Assembly (NCBI RefSeq): GCF_001645125.1
Contig: NZ_LXKA01000338.1
Span: forward strand, 186,001-250,000
Length of the DNA stretch: 64,000 nt
Direction: 5' to 3'
Source of the DNA: Paraburkholderia ginsengiterrae
Lineage (GTDB): Bacteria; Pseudomonadota; Gammaproteobacteria; Burkholderiales; Burkholderiaceae
How positions within the stretch are numbered: the first letter of the stretch is position 1; every line of letters begins with the position of its first letter. This document shows, in pieces, positions 27,672-34,285 of the stretch. The position numbers and the translations under genes are program-made. The notes under the pieces were generated by a model, which searched no databases, was not told where the DNA came from, and saw nothing but the letters and a program-made list of their open reading frames with translations.

Positions 27672-29435
27672 TTATTTGTACATGGTCTGGTTCTTCGTCC
27701 CCGGTGCGTACTCGCGTGGGTCGACCCAGATGTTGACGACCGCCGAGCGGCCGGTCCGATGAATTGCCTCACGGGCGCGTTGCAAGGCCGCCGCGATCTG
27801 CGCCGGGTCCCGCACTTCTTCGCCATAACCGCCCAGCATCTCGGCGAACTTGCTGAACGGCACATCGCTCAGCAGATTGCCGACGTTGCCGCGCTCGTCG
27901 CCGTATTTGGCGAGCTGGCCGTAGCGGATCTGATTCATCGCGGAGTTATTGCCGATCACCGCCAGATAGGGCGCGCCGAAGCGATTGGCGGTTTCCATGT
28001 CGAACGCGGTCATGCCGAACGAGCCGTCGCCGTAGTAGCACAGCACTTCCTTGTGCGGATGAGCGAGCTTTGCCGCGAGCGCGAAGCCGGTTCCCACGCC
28101 AAGCGAGCCCAGCGCGCCCGGGTCCATCCATTGCCCCGGACGGCGCGGGCGAACCGCCTGCGCGGAGATCGTCACGACGTCGCCGCCATCGCCGATGTAA
28201 ATCGTGTCGTCGGCGAGGAATTCGTTGAGTTCGTAGGCGACGCGATAAGGATGGATCGGTGTGCTATCCGATTTGAAGAGCGGCATCAGCTTGTCGGTTG
28301 CGGCAGCTTCCGCGTCCTGCAACTGCTTCATCCACGCGCGGCGCGCCTGCCGGCGGTCGGCCTTCAGGCGACCGCCGGCGGCCTGCAGCACGGCGGCGAG
28401 AATCGCCCCCGGATCGCCCACCAGTCCGAGGTCGATATCGCGATTCTTGCCGACCGTGCGGTAGTCCATATCGATCTGCACCAGCGTCAATTCCTTGCTG
28501 ATGCGCCGGCCGTAGCCCATGCGGAAATCGAACGGCGTGCCCACGACGATCAGCAGATCCGCATTGGCAAACGCCTGCGAGCGGGTACGGTCGAAGTGAT
28601 GCGGATCGCCCGGCGGCAGCAACCCGCGGCTCGCGCCGTTGAAATAGCCGGGCACGTCGATACCGCGCAGCAGCGCCACGGCTTCTTCATGGCCGCGCGC
28701 GGTCCACACCTGCTGGCCGTACAGAATGGCCGGACGCTGCGAGTCCACCAGCAGGTCCGCGAGCTTCTCGATGTCGCGTGGATCGCCGACCGATTTCGTC
28801 GAAGCCCGATAGTGCCCCGGCTGCGGCACGACGGCGCGAGCGAGGTCGATTTCACGGTCCAGCACGTCGCGCGGAATTTCCAGGTAGGCCGGACCGGGCG
28901 CGCCGTTGAAGCACTCGCGCGCCGCCATCGAGATCATGTCCGCAACCCGTTCGGTGCTGGGGACACTGGCGGCGAATTTGGTGATCGGCGCCATGATGTC
29001 GACGTGCGGCAGGTCCTGCAGCGAGCCCATCTTGTGTTGCGTAAGCGCGCCCTGCCCGCCGATATGCAGGATCGGGCTTTCGGAACGGAACGCCGTGGCG
29101 ATGCCCGTGATTGCGTTCGTGCAACCCGGCCCCGCGGTCGTGACCACGCAGCCGAGCTTGCCGGTCTGGCGCGCGTAACCGTCTGCTGCATGCGCCGCGA
29201 CCTGCTCGTGGCGCACGTCGATGATGCGAATTCCTTCGTCGACGCAGCCGTCGTAAATGTCGATGATGTGCCCGCCGCATAGCGTGAAGATCGTATCGAC
29301 GCCTTCGTTCTTCAGTGCCTTGGCCACCAGGTGGCCGCCCGAGACGACGCCCGCATTGCGCGCCTTCTGCTTGAGCGTGTCCTCGGCCGTCGTGCTGCCC
29401 GGCGCCGGATTCAGGGATGAAGCCACTGCAGCCAT
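27672..29435 (-). CDS. ThDP-dependent lyase: oxalyl-CoA decarboxylase or 2-hydroxyacyl-CoA lyase type
   Basis: The 587-residue protein has the three domains of ThDP enzymes. The cofactor-activating glutamate is Glu77 in VRHEQ, and the ThDP/Mg motif runs from GDGSFG (469-474) to NN (496-497). Next to frc the obvious role is decarboxylating oxalyl-CoA to formyl-CoA. Yet its N-terminal pattern FTLCGGHIIDIYDGC and the TTAGPGCTNA block look more like HACL2/ILVBL-type 2-hydroxyacyl-CoA lyases or acetolactate synthases than the VSAPGFLNG pattern of known Oxc. A lyase making formyl-CoA plus an aldehyde is an equal alternative. I start at 29435, where AGGAG precedes the ATG; the open frame to 29633 is not needed. 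Confidence 0.8.
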   Translation of the reverse strand: MAAVASSLNPAPGSTTAEDTLKQKARNAGVVSGGHLVAKALKNEGVDTIFTLCGGHIIDIYDGCVDEGIRIIDVRHEQVAAHAADGYARQTGKLGCVVTTAGPGCTNAITGIATAFRSESPILHIGGQGALTQHKMGSLQDLPHVDIMAPITKFAASVPSTERVADMISMAARECFNGAPGPAYLEIPRDVLDREIDLARAVVPQPGHYRASTKSVGDPRDIEKLADLLVDSQRPAILYGQQVWTARGHEEAVALLRGIDVPGYFNGASRGLLPPGDPHHFDRTRSQAFANADLLIVVGTPFDFRMGYGRRISKELTLVQIDMDYRTVGKNRDIDLGLVGDPGAILAAVLQAAGGRLKADRRQARRAWMKQLQDAEAAATDKLMPLFKSDSTPIHPYRVAYELNEFLADDTIYIGDGGDVVTISAQAVRPRRPGQWMDPGALGSLGVGTGFALAAKLAHPHKEVLCYYGDGSFGMTAFDMETANRFGAPYLAVIGNNSAMNQIRYGQLAKYGDERGNVGNLLSDVPFSKFAEMLGGYGEEVRDPAQIAAALQRAREAIHRTGRSAVVNIWVDPREYAPGTKNQTMYK

Positions 29436-29523
29436 GATCGTCTCCTGATCAATCGTTTGCTCAGCGGTTGCGAAGGACGCGCCCGTTTCAACACACCGGG
29501 TCATGCGCTCGATTTCGCAGAGT

Positions 29524-29558
29524 TGATATATCACATACCATATTTTCGATATCGTCAA
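29524..29558 (-). promoter_or_regulatory. promoter of the ThDP-lyase/frc operon with overlapping GntR-type operator
   Basis: Read on the minus strand, TTGACG (29553-29558) is a good -35 and TGTGAT (29530-29535) follows after 17 bases as -10. The -10 lies inside the 15-bp motif GTATGTGATATATCA (29524-29538), whose right part is a perfect 10-bp palindrome, TGATATATCA. The same motif with two central changes occurs at 30669-30683 upstream of the gntR unit. A repressor bound here would block the polymerase. Confidence 0.6.
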
Positions 29559-29616
29559 GCGCGGTTTATCCCGCACCGCACCGTTTCGCTTCGCTTCGCT
29601 CGCAGCAAACAAGAAA

Positions 29617-29640
29617 GCCCGCGGTGTCTCCACCGCGGGC
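29617..29640 (-). terminator. rho-independent terminator of the gntR gene
   Basis: Perfect 10-bp arms GCCCGCGGTG (29617-29626) and CACCGCGGGC (29631-29640) flank a four-base loop. On the minus strand the hairpin is followed by TTTCTTGTTT, so it ends transcription coming from the gntR gene before the ThDP-lyase promoter. Confidence 0.85.
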
Positions 29641-29683
29641 CCTCTTGCTTGATTACGTCAGACCAGATCCGGCCGGCCGGTCG

Positions 29684-30403
29684 TCAATCCAGAAAATCGC
29701 AATTCACTTCGACAAAGGTGGCGAGATCCAGCGAATGCTGGCGCGTCAGGCGCTCAGCCAGTTCGGTATCGCGCTTCTCGAGCGCCTCGATAATCCGCAG
29801 ATGGTCGACGATCGAGCGCGACGCGCGGTCGCTCTGCGAAATGGTCATGCGGCGAATCGCACGCACGTGGATGAAGATGTTCTTGATGGTGTCCAGAATG
29901 ATCTGCGACTTGGACAGTTCGACGATTGCCTGGTGAAACGCGATGTTGGCGTCCGAATATTCGGCAATATGCTCAGCCGGCGTGGCGTCGCGGAAATTGT
30001 CGAACATATGGCGCAGACGGGCGATTTCCTCGTCCGTGGCATGCAGCGTGGCAAGACGTGCCGCCATGCTTTCGAGCGCGGCCCACATCTGGATCATCTC
30101 GACGATTTCGCGCTTGCTCTTGCGCACGATATAGATGCCGCGCCGCGGCACCATGCGCAGAAAACCTTCCTGTTCGAGCAGCGTCATGGCCTCGCGCACC
30201 GGCGTGCGGCTGACGCCGAGCGACTCGCTCAGCACGCGCTCGTCGAGGCGGATTTCTTCGCGGTTCTGATAGATGTCCGCGTCGGCAATGGCCTGGCGGA
30301 GCATGGCATACGCCTGATCGCGCAAGCTCACGCTTGCGCCGATGGGCTGCAGTGACAACGTCAGCGGTGTGGCCACTGCTTCAGTTTGAAGTTCTGACGA
30401 CAT
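29684..30403 (-). CDS. GntR-family regulator, FadR/FCD subfamily
   Basis: The 239-residue protein has a winged helix-turn-helix at about residues 28-95 (RLDERVLSESLGVSRTPVRE, LEQEGFLRMVPRRGIYI) and a C-terminal all-helical FCD effector domain with the metal-site pattern around YSDANIAFHQAIVE and DHLRIIEAL. FCD regulators usually sense organic acids and repress their catabolic genes. It lies directly behind the ThDP-lyase operon and shares a candidate operator with it. Its ATG overlaps the end of a small upstream gene by 23 bases; AGAGG precedes the start. Confidence 0.9.
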   Translation of the reverse strand: MSSELQTEAVATPLTLSLQPIGASVSLRDQAYAMLRQAIADADIYQNREEIRLDERVLSESLGVSRTPVREAMTLLEQEGFLRMVPRRGIYIVRKSKREIVEMIQMWAALESMAARLATLHATDEEIARLRHMFDNFRDATPAEHIAEYSDANIAFHQAIVELSKSQIILDTIKNIFIHVRAIRRMTISQSDRASRSIVDHLRIIEALEKRDTELAERLTRQHSLDLATFVEVNCDFLD

Positions 30404-30596
30404 TCATCGCCTCTGATTGAACATGTGCACGATACGGTGCTGCCGCCGCACGTTGCTCGCCCAGACCGACGAACCGGCCATGCTGCGCTGCAAGCTGCGC
30501 AACCGGGCGCGGAATCAGACGGGTCAGGAGAACCGTGGCGGTAGAGCCCAAACCCACAGCGGCGGTGGCAAGCAGCGCGAGAGGAACATACTGCAT
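30381..30596 (-). CDS. 71-residue small membrane protein upstream of gntR
   Basis: The frame encodes one N-terminal membrane helix (VPLALLATAAVGLGSTATVLL) followed by a polar, arginine-containing tail of about 45 residues. The ATG at 30596 follows GGAG with seven bases of spacing. The gene overlaps the start of gntR by 23 bases, so the two are probably co-translated. No family is recognised. It could take part in sensing or transport in the acid pathway, but that is only suggested by position. A longer frame to 30662 would overlap the upstream control region. Confidence 0.5.
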   Translation of the reverse strand: MQYVPLALLATAAVGLGSTATVLLTRLIPRPVAQLAAQHGRFVGLGEQRAAAAPYRAHVQSEAMNVVRTSN

Positions 30597-30964
30597 GTGT
30601 AACTCCGGAATGATTGAGTGAAGGAATAACCCAATCATATGCTGCGACGCCGCAAAAATCAATATTCTGTATGTAGTATATCAGTAATCGTTGTTTTTAC
30701 GATTGCATCTTCACAGTAGCACGGGCTGACCGCCTCCGCTTCACTGCCTTGCGGGAACACGCAACGCTCGGTGTTAACACGCAAAACGCGCGCTACTCGC
30801 GCAGTCGCGTTCGATGATCGCGCAAAAAGAGTCCAATACGGATTGTGATACCGGGCTCGCGTGATTAACCTTCGGACATCCTGCAATTGAACGCCGGCAG
30901 CCGCCTTCACCACTTCTGCCGCGCGACACAAACAGCAGCCCGAGCGTTTCAAGGAGACACTGCG
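30597..30964. other. 368-base divergent intergenic region between the gntR unit and the MHS transporter
   Basis: No gene is supported. It must hold the promoter of the leftward small-protein/gntR unit and that of the rightward transporter gene. The candidate operator at 30669-30683 is the only clear element. I see no convincing -35/-10 pair for the transporter; on the minus strand TATACT within the operator could be a -10. Confidence 0.6.
30669..30683 (+). promoter_or_regulatory. second copy of the GntR-type operator motif
   Basis: GTATGTAGTATATCA matches the motif on the ThDP-lyase promoter at 13 of 15 positions, differing only in the two central bases. On the minus strand the site contains TATACT, a possible -10 for the small-protein/gntR unit. 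The match at both ends of the regulator's own neighbourhood suggests autoregulation and control of the lyase operon by the same protein. Confidence 0.6.
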
Positions 30965-32284
30965 ATGAGCACCACCATCCCGACGGCCGCCCCGGCCGAC
31001 AACCGCATGGCGCGCAGCCAGGCCCGCAAGGCGGCGCTCGGCAGTTTCGTCGGCGCCGTAGTCGACTGGTACGACTTCCTGTTGTATGGCATCGTCGCCG
31101 CCCTCGTGTTCAACGCCGAGTTTTTCCCGAAAGTCAGCCCGGCCATGGGCACGCTCGCGGCGTTCGCCACCTTCGGCGTCGGCTTTCTGTTCCGTCCGCT
31201 CGGCGGTTTCGTGTTCGGCCACTATGGCGACAGGCTCGGACGCAAACGCATGCTGGTGCTGACCGTGATGATGATGGGTCTATCGACCGCCGCGATCGGC
31301 CTGCTGCCGTCGTTCGCCAGCATCGGCTGGTGGGCGCCGGTGCTGCTCGTGACGCTGCGCGCGATCCAGGGCTTCGCCGTCGGCGGCGAATGGGGCGGCG
31401 CGGCGCTGATGGCGGTCGAAAGCGCGCCGGAGAAAAAGAAGGCGTTCTATAGCAGCGGCGTGCAGGTCGGCTATGGCGTGGGTCTGGTGCTCTCGACCGG
31501 ACTGATCGCGATCATCAGCCGCTCGATGAGCAACGCGTCGTTCCTGAGCTGGGGCTGGCGCCTGCCCTTCCTGTTCAGCGTGGTGCTGGTGCTGATCGCG
31601 TTGTGGATCCGCTCGAGCATGGAAGAGTCGAAGGAGTTCGTCGAGAAAGTCGGCGCGCACGGCGAGCGCAGCGTGCGCCTGCCGATCGTCGAGGCCTTGC
31701 TGAAGCATCCGAAGGCGTTCCTGCTGATCATCGCGCTGCGCCTTGCCGAACTGTTCACGATGTATATCGTCACGGCCTTCGCGCTGAATTACTCGACGGC
31801 CAATCTGCACATGCCGCGCGAGTTCTTCCTCACCATCGGACTGCTGGTGGGCGCACTGAGCTGCGTGACGATTCCGTTGTTCGCGTTGATGGCGGACCGC
31901 TTCGGCCGCCGCCGCGTGTACATCATCGGCGCGCTGATCGGCATGCTGAGCGCGGTGCCCTTCTTCATTGCACTCGAAGCGCGCTCGACGGTATGGATCG
32001 TGATCTTCGCCGTCATGCTCGCCAACGTCGCGCACGACATGGTGGTGAGCGTGCAGCAGCCGATGTTCACCGAACTGTTCGGCACCGAGTACCGCTATAG
32101 CGGCGCGGGCGTGGGTTATCAGGTGGCGAGCGTGGTGGGCGGCGGCTTCACGCCGTTTATCGCGGTTGCGCTGGTCAGCTTTGCCGGCGGCTCATGGCAT
32201 CCGGTGGCCGCTTATCTGGCGATCGGCTGCCTGATTTCGGTGCTGGTGGCGGCGAAGATGAAGACTGGGCGCACAGTCGACTGA
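30965..32284 (+). CDS. MHS-family MFS transporter (metabolite:H+ symporter)
   Basis: The 439-residue protein has twelve predicted helices and the MHS signature: GSFVGAVVDWYDFLLYG at helix 1, GHYGDRLGRKRML in the 2-3 loop and RAIQGFAVGGEWGGAALMAVE at helix 4. Members (shikimate, citrate, alpha-ketoglutarate and similar permeases) import organic acids with protons. Context suggests uptake of the acid degraded by the neighbouring operon. AAGGAGA lies just before the ATG at 30965. A strong terminator follows. Confidence 0.88.
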   Translation: MSTTIPTAAPADNRMARSQARKAALGSFVGAVVDWYDFLLYGIVAALVFNAEFFPKVSPAMGTLAAFATFGVGFLFRPLGGFVFGHYGDRLGRKRMLVLTVMMMGLSTAAIGLLPSFASIGWWAPVLLVTLRAIQGFAVGGEWGGAALMAVESAPEKKKAFYSSGVQVGYGVGLVLSTGLIAIISRSMSNASFLSWGWRLPFLFSVVLVLIALWIRSSMEESKEFVEKVGAHGERSVRLPIVEALLKHPKAFLLIIALRLAELFTMYIVTAFALNYSTANLHMPREFFLTIGLLVGALSCVTIPLFALMADRFGRRRVYIIGALIGMLSAVPFFIALEARSTVWIVIFAVMLANVAHDMVVSVQQPMFTELFGTEYRYSGAGVGYQVASVVGGGFTPFIAVALVSFAGGSWHPVAAYLAIGCLISVLVAAKMKTGRTVD

Positions 32285-32641
32285 GTCTTACCGATTCATG
32301 GTCGCCCAAGCGGGCCGGCGTGGCGATATTTGCCACTGCCGGCCCGCTTTCTTTTGAGCGCCCGGCAAGTTGTTCCGGCTCGCCATGCCGCGTACGCGAG
32401 AGCGCTCAAATTGTGACAAGAGTTCACCAGGCGAACCCCTTATGCATTTTGATCTCATATTGCCAAGGCCAGGCTCCAGTTCTATGGTTATTCGATGCGG
32501 ATTGCGTCGCTGGGTCAAACGCTGCATATGAAATACAAATACATATATTGACCACAGCCCAGTTTGTCGCGTTGACATTGGGAGATCTCGAGCATTCCGC
32601 AGGACGCGCCGATAACAACGAATTCGTCACGGAGACCGACC
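32285..32641. other. 357-base intergenic region before the second OFA transporter
   Basis: No gene is supported. The first 70 bases carry the terminator of the MHS transporter gene. The remainder is relatively AT-rich around 32515-32565. A perfect -35 hexamer TTGACA lies at 32572-32577, but I find no matching -10 at the right distance. Confidence 0.6.
32308..32355 (+). terminator. rho-independent terminator after the MHS transporter gene
   Basis: Perfect 12-bp arms (32308-32319 and 32338-32349) enclose a further GTGGC/GCCAC stem around GATATTT, giving a long GC-rich hairpin. It is followed by TCTTTT on the plus strand. Confidence 0.9.
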
Positions 32642-34045
32642 ATGAGCAGCATCACCGACCCGAGCGGAAGTGCAGGTTCCGCCCCATTCTTTTCCAAAAA
32701 AGCCACCGTTGCGAAGCCGGGGTTTTCGCGCTGGATGGTTCCACCGGCCGCACTCGCGGTCCACCTCTGTATTGGCCAGGCGTACGCGTTCTCAGTGTTC
32801 AACGGCCCGCTGACCAAGGTGATCGGCATTACGCAATCCACCGCCGACGACTGGTCGCTGACCTCGCTCGGCTGGATCTTTTCGCTGGCGATTGTGTTCC
32901 TCGGTTTGTCGGCCGCCTTCGCCGGCAAATGGCTTGAACATGTCGGCCCGCGCCGCACGATGTTGACCGCCGCAGGCTGTTTCGGCGGCGGCTTCATGAT
33001 CTCCGCGCTCGGTGTCTATCTGCATCAGATCGTGCTGCTCTATCTCGGCTGCGGCGTGATCGGCGGAATCGGACTCGGCCTTGGTTATGTGTCGCCGGTG
33101 TCCACCTTGATCCGCTGGTTCCCGGACCGCCGCGGCATGGCGACCGGCATGGCGATCATGGGCTTCGGCGGTGGCGCGATGATCGCCGCGCCGCTGTCGG
33201 TCGCGTTGATGAACCACTTTCGCAGCGCCACCAGCATCGGCGTGGCCGAGACCTTTGTCGTGCTCGGCATTGCGTACTTCATCTCGATGACGATCGGCGC
33301 CCTCGCGATCCGCGTGCCGCCGCCTGACTGGAAGCCGGCCGGCTGGACGGCGGGCGAGACCACGCAAAACAAGATGATCTCGCGCAACCACGTGCACATC
33401 GACCAAGCCTTGAAGACGCCGCAGTTCTATCTGATCTGGCTGGTGCTGTTCCTGAACGTGACCGCCGGCATCGGCATTCTCGGCCAGGCCTCGGTGATGA
33501 TTCAGGAGAGCTTCAAGAACACAGTGACGGCAGCGGCAGCGGCCGGCTTCGTGGGCCTTCTTTCGCTCTTCAATATGGGGGGCCGTTTTGTGTGGGCCTC
33601 GGCTTCGGACTGGATTGGCCGCAAAAACACCTACTTCATCTTTTTCGCGCTCGGCGCGGTGCTGTACTACCTGGTGCCGGATTTCGCGGCATCCGGCCAG
33701 ATCGCGCTCTTCGTGCTCGCTTACTGCGTGATCCTGACCATGTACGGCGGCGGCTTTGCCACCGTACCGGCGTATCTCGCGGACATGTTCGGCACGACGT
33801 TTGTCGGCGGCATCCACGGCCGTCTGCTGACCGCGTGGGCCGCGGCCGGCGTTGCCGGTCCGGTGCTGGTGAATTACATCCGCGCCTATGAAGTCGCGCA
33901 CGGCGTCGCCAAGGCGGACGCCTACACGATGACGGTTCACATCATGGCCGTATTGCTGGTGATCGGCTTCGTTTGCAACCTGCTGATCAAGCGTGTGGAT
34001 GACAAGCACCACATGACCGACGCACAAATCGCCGAAGGCGCCTAA
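32642..34045 (+). CDS. OFA-family MFS transporter (oxalate/formate or monocarboxylate)
   Basis: The 467-residue protein has twelve predicted helices with OFA landmarks: HLCIGQAYAFSVFNGPLTKV at helix 1, GIGLGLGYVSPVSTLIRWFPDRRGMATGMAIMGFGGGA around helices 4-5 in pattern, and YLADMFGTTFVGGIHGRLLTAW near helix 11. Relatives include oxalate/formate exchangers and the pyruvate or lactate carriers of the YhjX type. It differs from the transporter at 21806 enough to be a separate lineage. A 41-residue membrane protein gene follows after ten bases. CGGAGAC precedes the ATG. Confidence 0.87.
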   Translation: MSSITDPSGSAGSAPFFSKKATVAKPGFSRWMVPPAALAVHLCIGQAYAFSVFNGPLTKVIGITQSTADDWSLTSLGWIFSLAIVFLGLSAAFAGKWLEHVGPRRTMLTAAGCFGGGFMISALGVYLHQIVLLYLGCGVIGGIGLGLGYVSPVSTLIRWFPDRRGMATGMAIMGFGGGAMIAAPLSVALMNHFRSATSIGVAETFVVLGIAYFISMTIGALAIRVPPPDWKPAGWTAGETTQNKMISRNHVHIDQALKTPQFYLIWLVLFLNVTAGIGILGQASVMIQESFKNTVTAAAAAGFVGLLSLFNMGGRFVWASASDWIGRKNTYFIFFALGAVLYYLVPDFAASGQIALFVLAYCVILTMYGGGFATVPAYLADMFGTTFVGGIHGRLLTAWAAAGVAGPVLVNYIRAYEVAHGVAKADAYTMTVHIMAVLLVIGFVCNLLIKRVDDKHHMTDAQIAEGA

Positions 34046-34055
34046 GGAGCCCTAC

Positions 34056-34181
34056 ATGTCGACCACTCAGGCACACCCGACCAACAAGGTCAAACTCACC
34101 GTCTTCTGGCTATATGTGATGCTGCCGCTGGCATGGGGCGTGTTCAATACGCTCTCCCAGGCGATGAAGCTCTTCAGATAA
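34056..34181 (+). CDS. 41-residue MFS transporter small subunit
   Basis: A short gene directly behind the OFA transporter encodes a polar N-terminus with lysines (STTQAHPTNKVK) and one membrane helix (LTVFWLYVMLPLAWGVFNTL). It has a good ribosome binding site, AAGGAGC, eight bases before the ATG, and starts ten bases after the transporter stop. Small one-helix proteins of this kind are known next to OFA-type MFS genes and are annotated as MFS transporter small subunits; they probably bind or stabilise the carrier. The gene is easy to miss because of its length. Confidence 0.75.
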   Translation: MSTTQAHPTNKVKLTVFWLYVMLPLAWGVFNTLSQAMKLFR

Positions 34182-34188
34182 GTATCGC

Positions 34189-34222
34189 CCGGCACCCCGC
34201 AGTTCACACAGCGGGGTGCCGG
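34189..34222. terminator. GC-rich hairpin between convergent genes
   Basis: Perfect 12-bp arms CCGGCACCCCGC (34189-34200) and GCGGGGTGCCGG (34211-34222) flank a 10-base loop. It lies between the ends of the small-subunit gene and the autotransporter gene. No run of Ts follows on either strand, so it is a probable but not classical terminator. Confidence 0.45.
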
Positions 34223-34285
34223 CAGCGACCTGTCGCGCTGCCCCTTGGCTTCGCCAGCGAGGCGCCTCGCGCTCACCGCTTCCTG

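Noticed and set aside
26568-29282. A 904-codon open frame on the plus strand across frc and the ThDP-lyase gene
   Set aside because: It covers two well-supported genes on the other strand and has antisense-type composition.
27672-29435. Calling the ThDP enzyme simply acetolactate synthase or simply Oxc
   Set aside because: The N-terminal blocks differ from characterised Oxc and the frc neighbour argues against acetolactate synthase; I kept a combined name.
32515-32565. A third copy of the GntR operator motif before the OFA transporter
   Set aside because: The AT-rich sequence matches only parts of the motif and lacks the GTATGT and TATATCA arms together.
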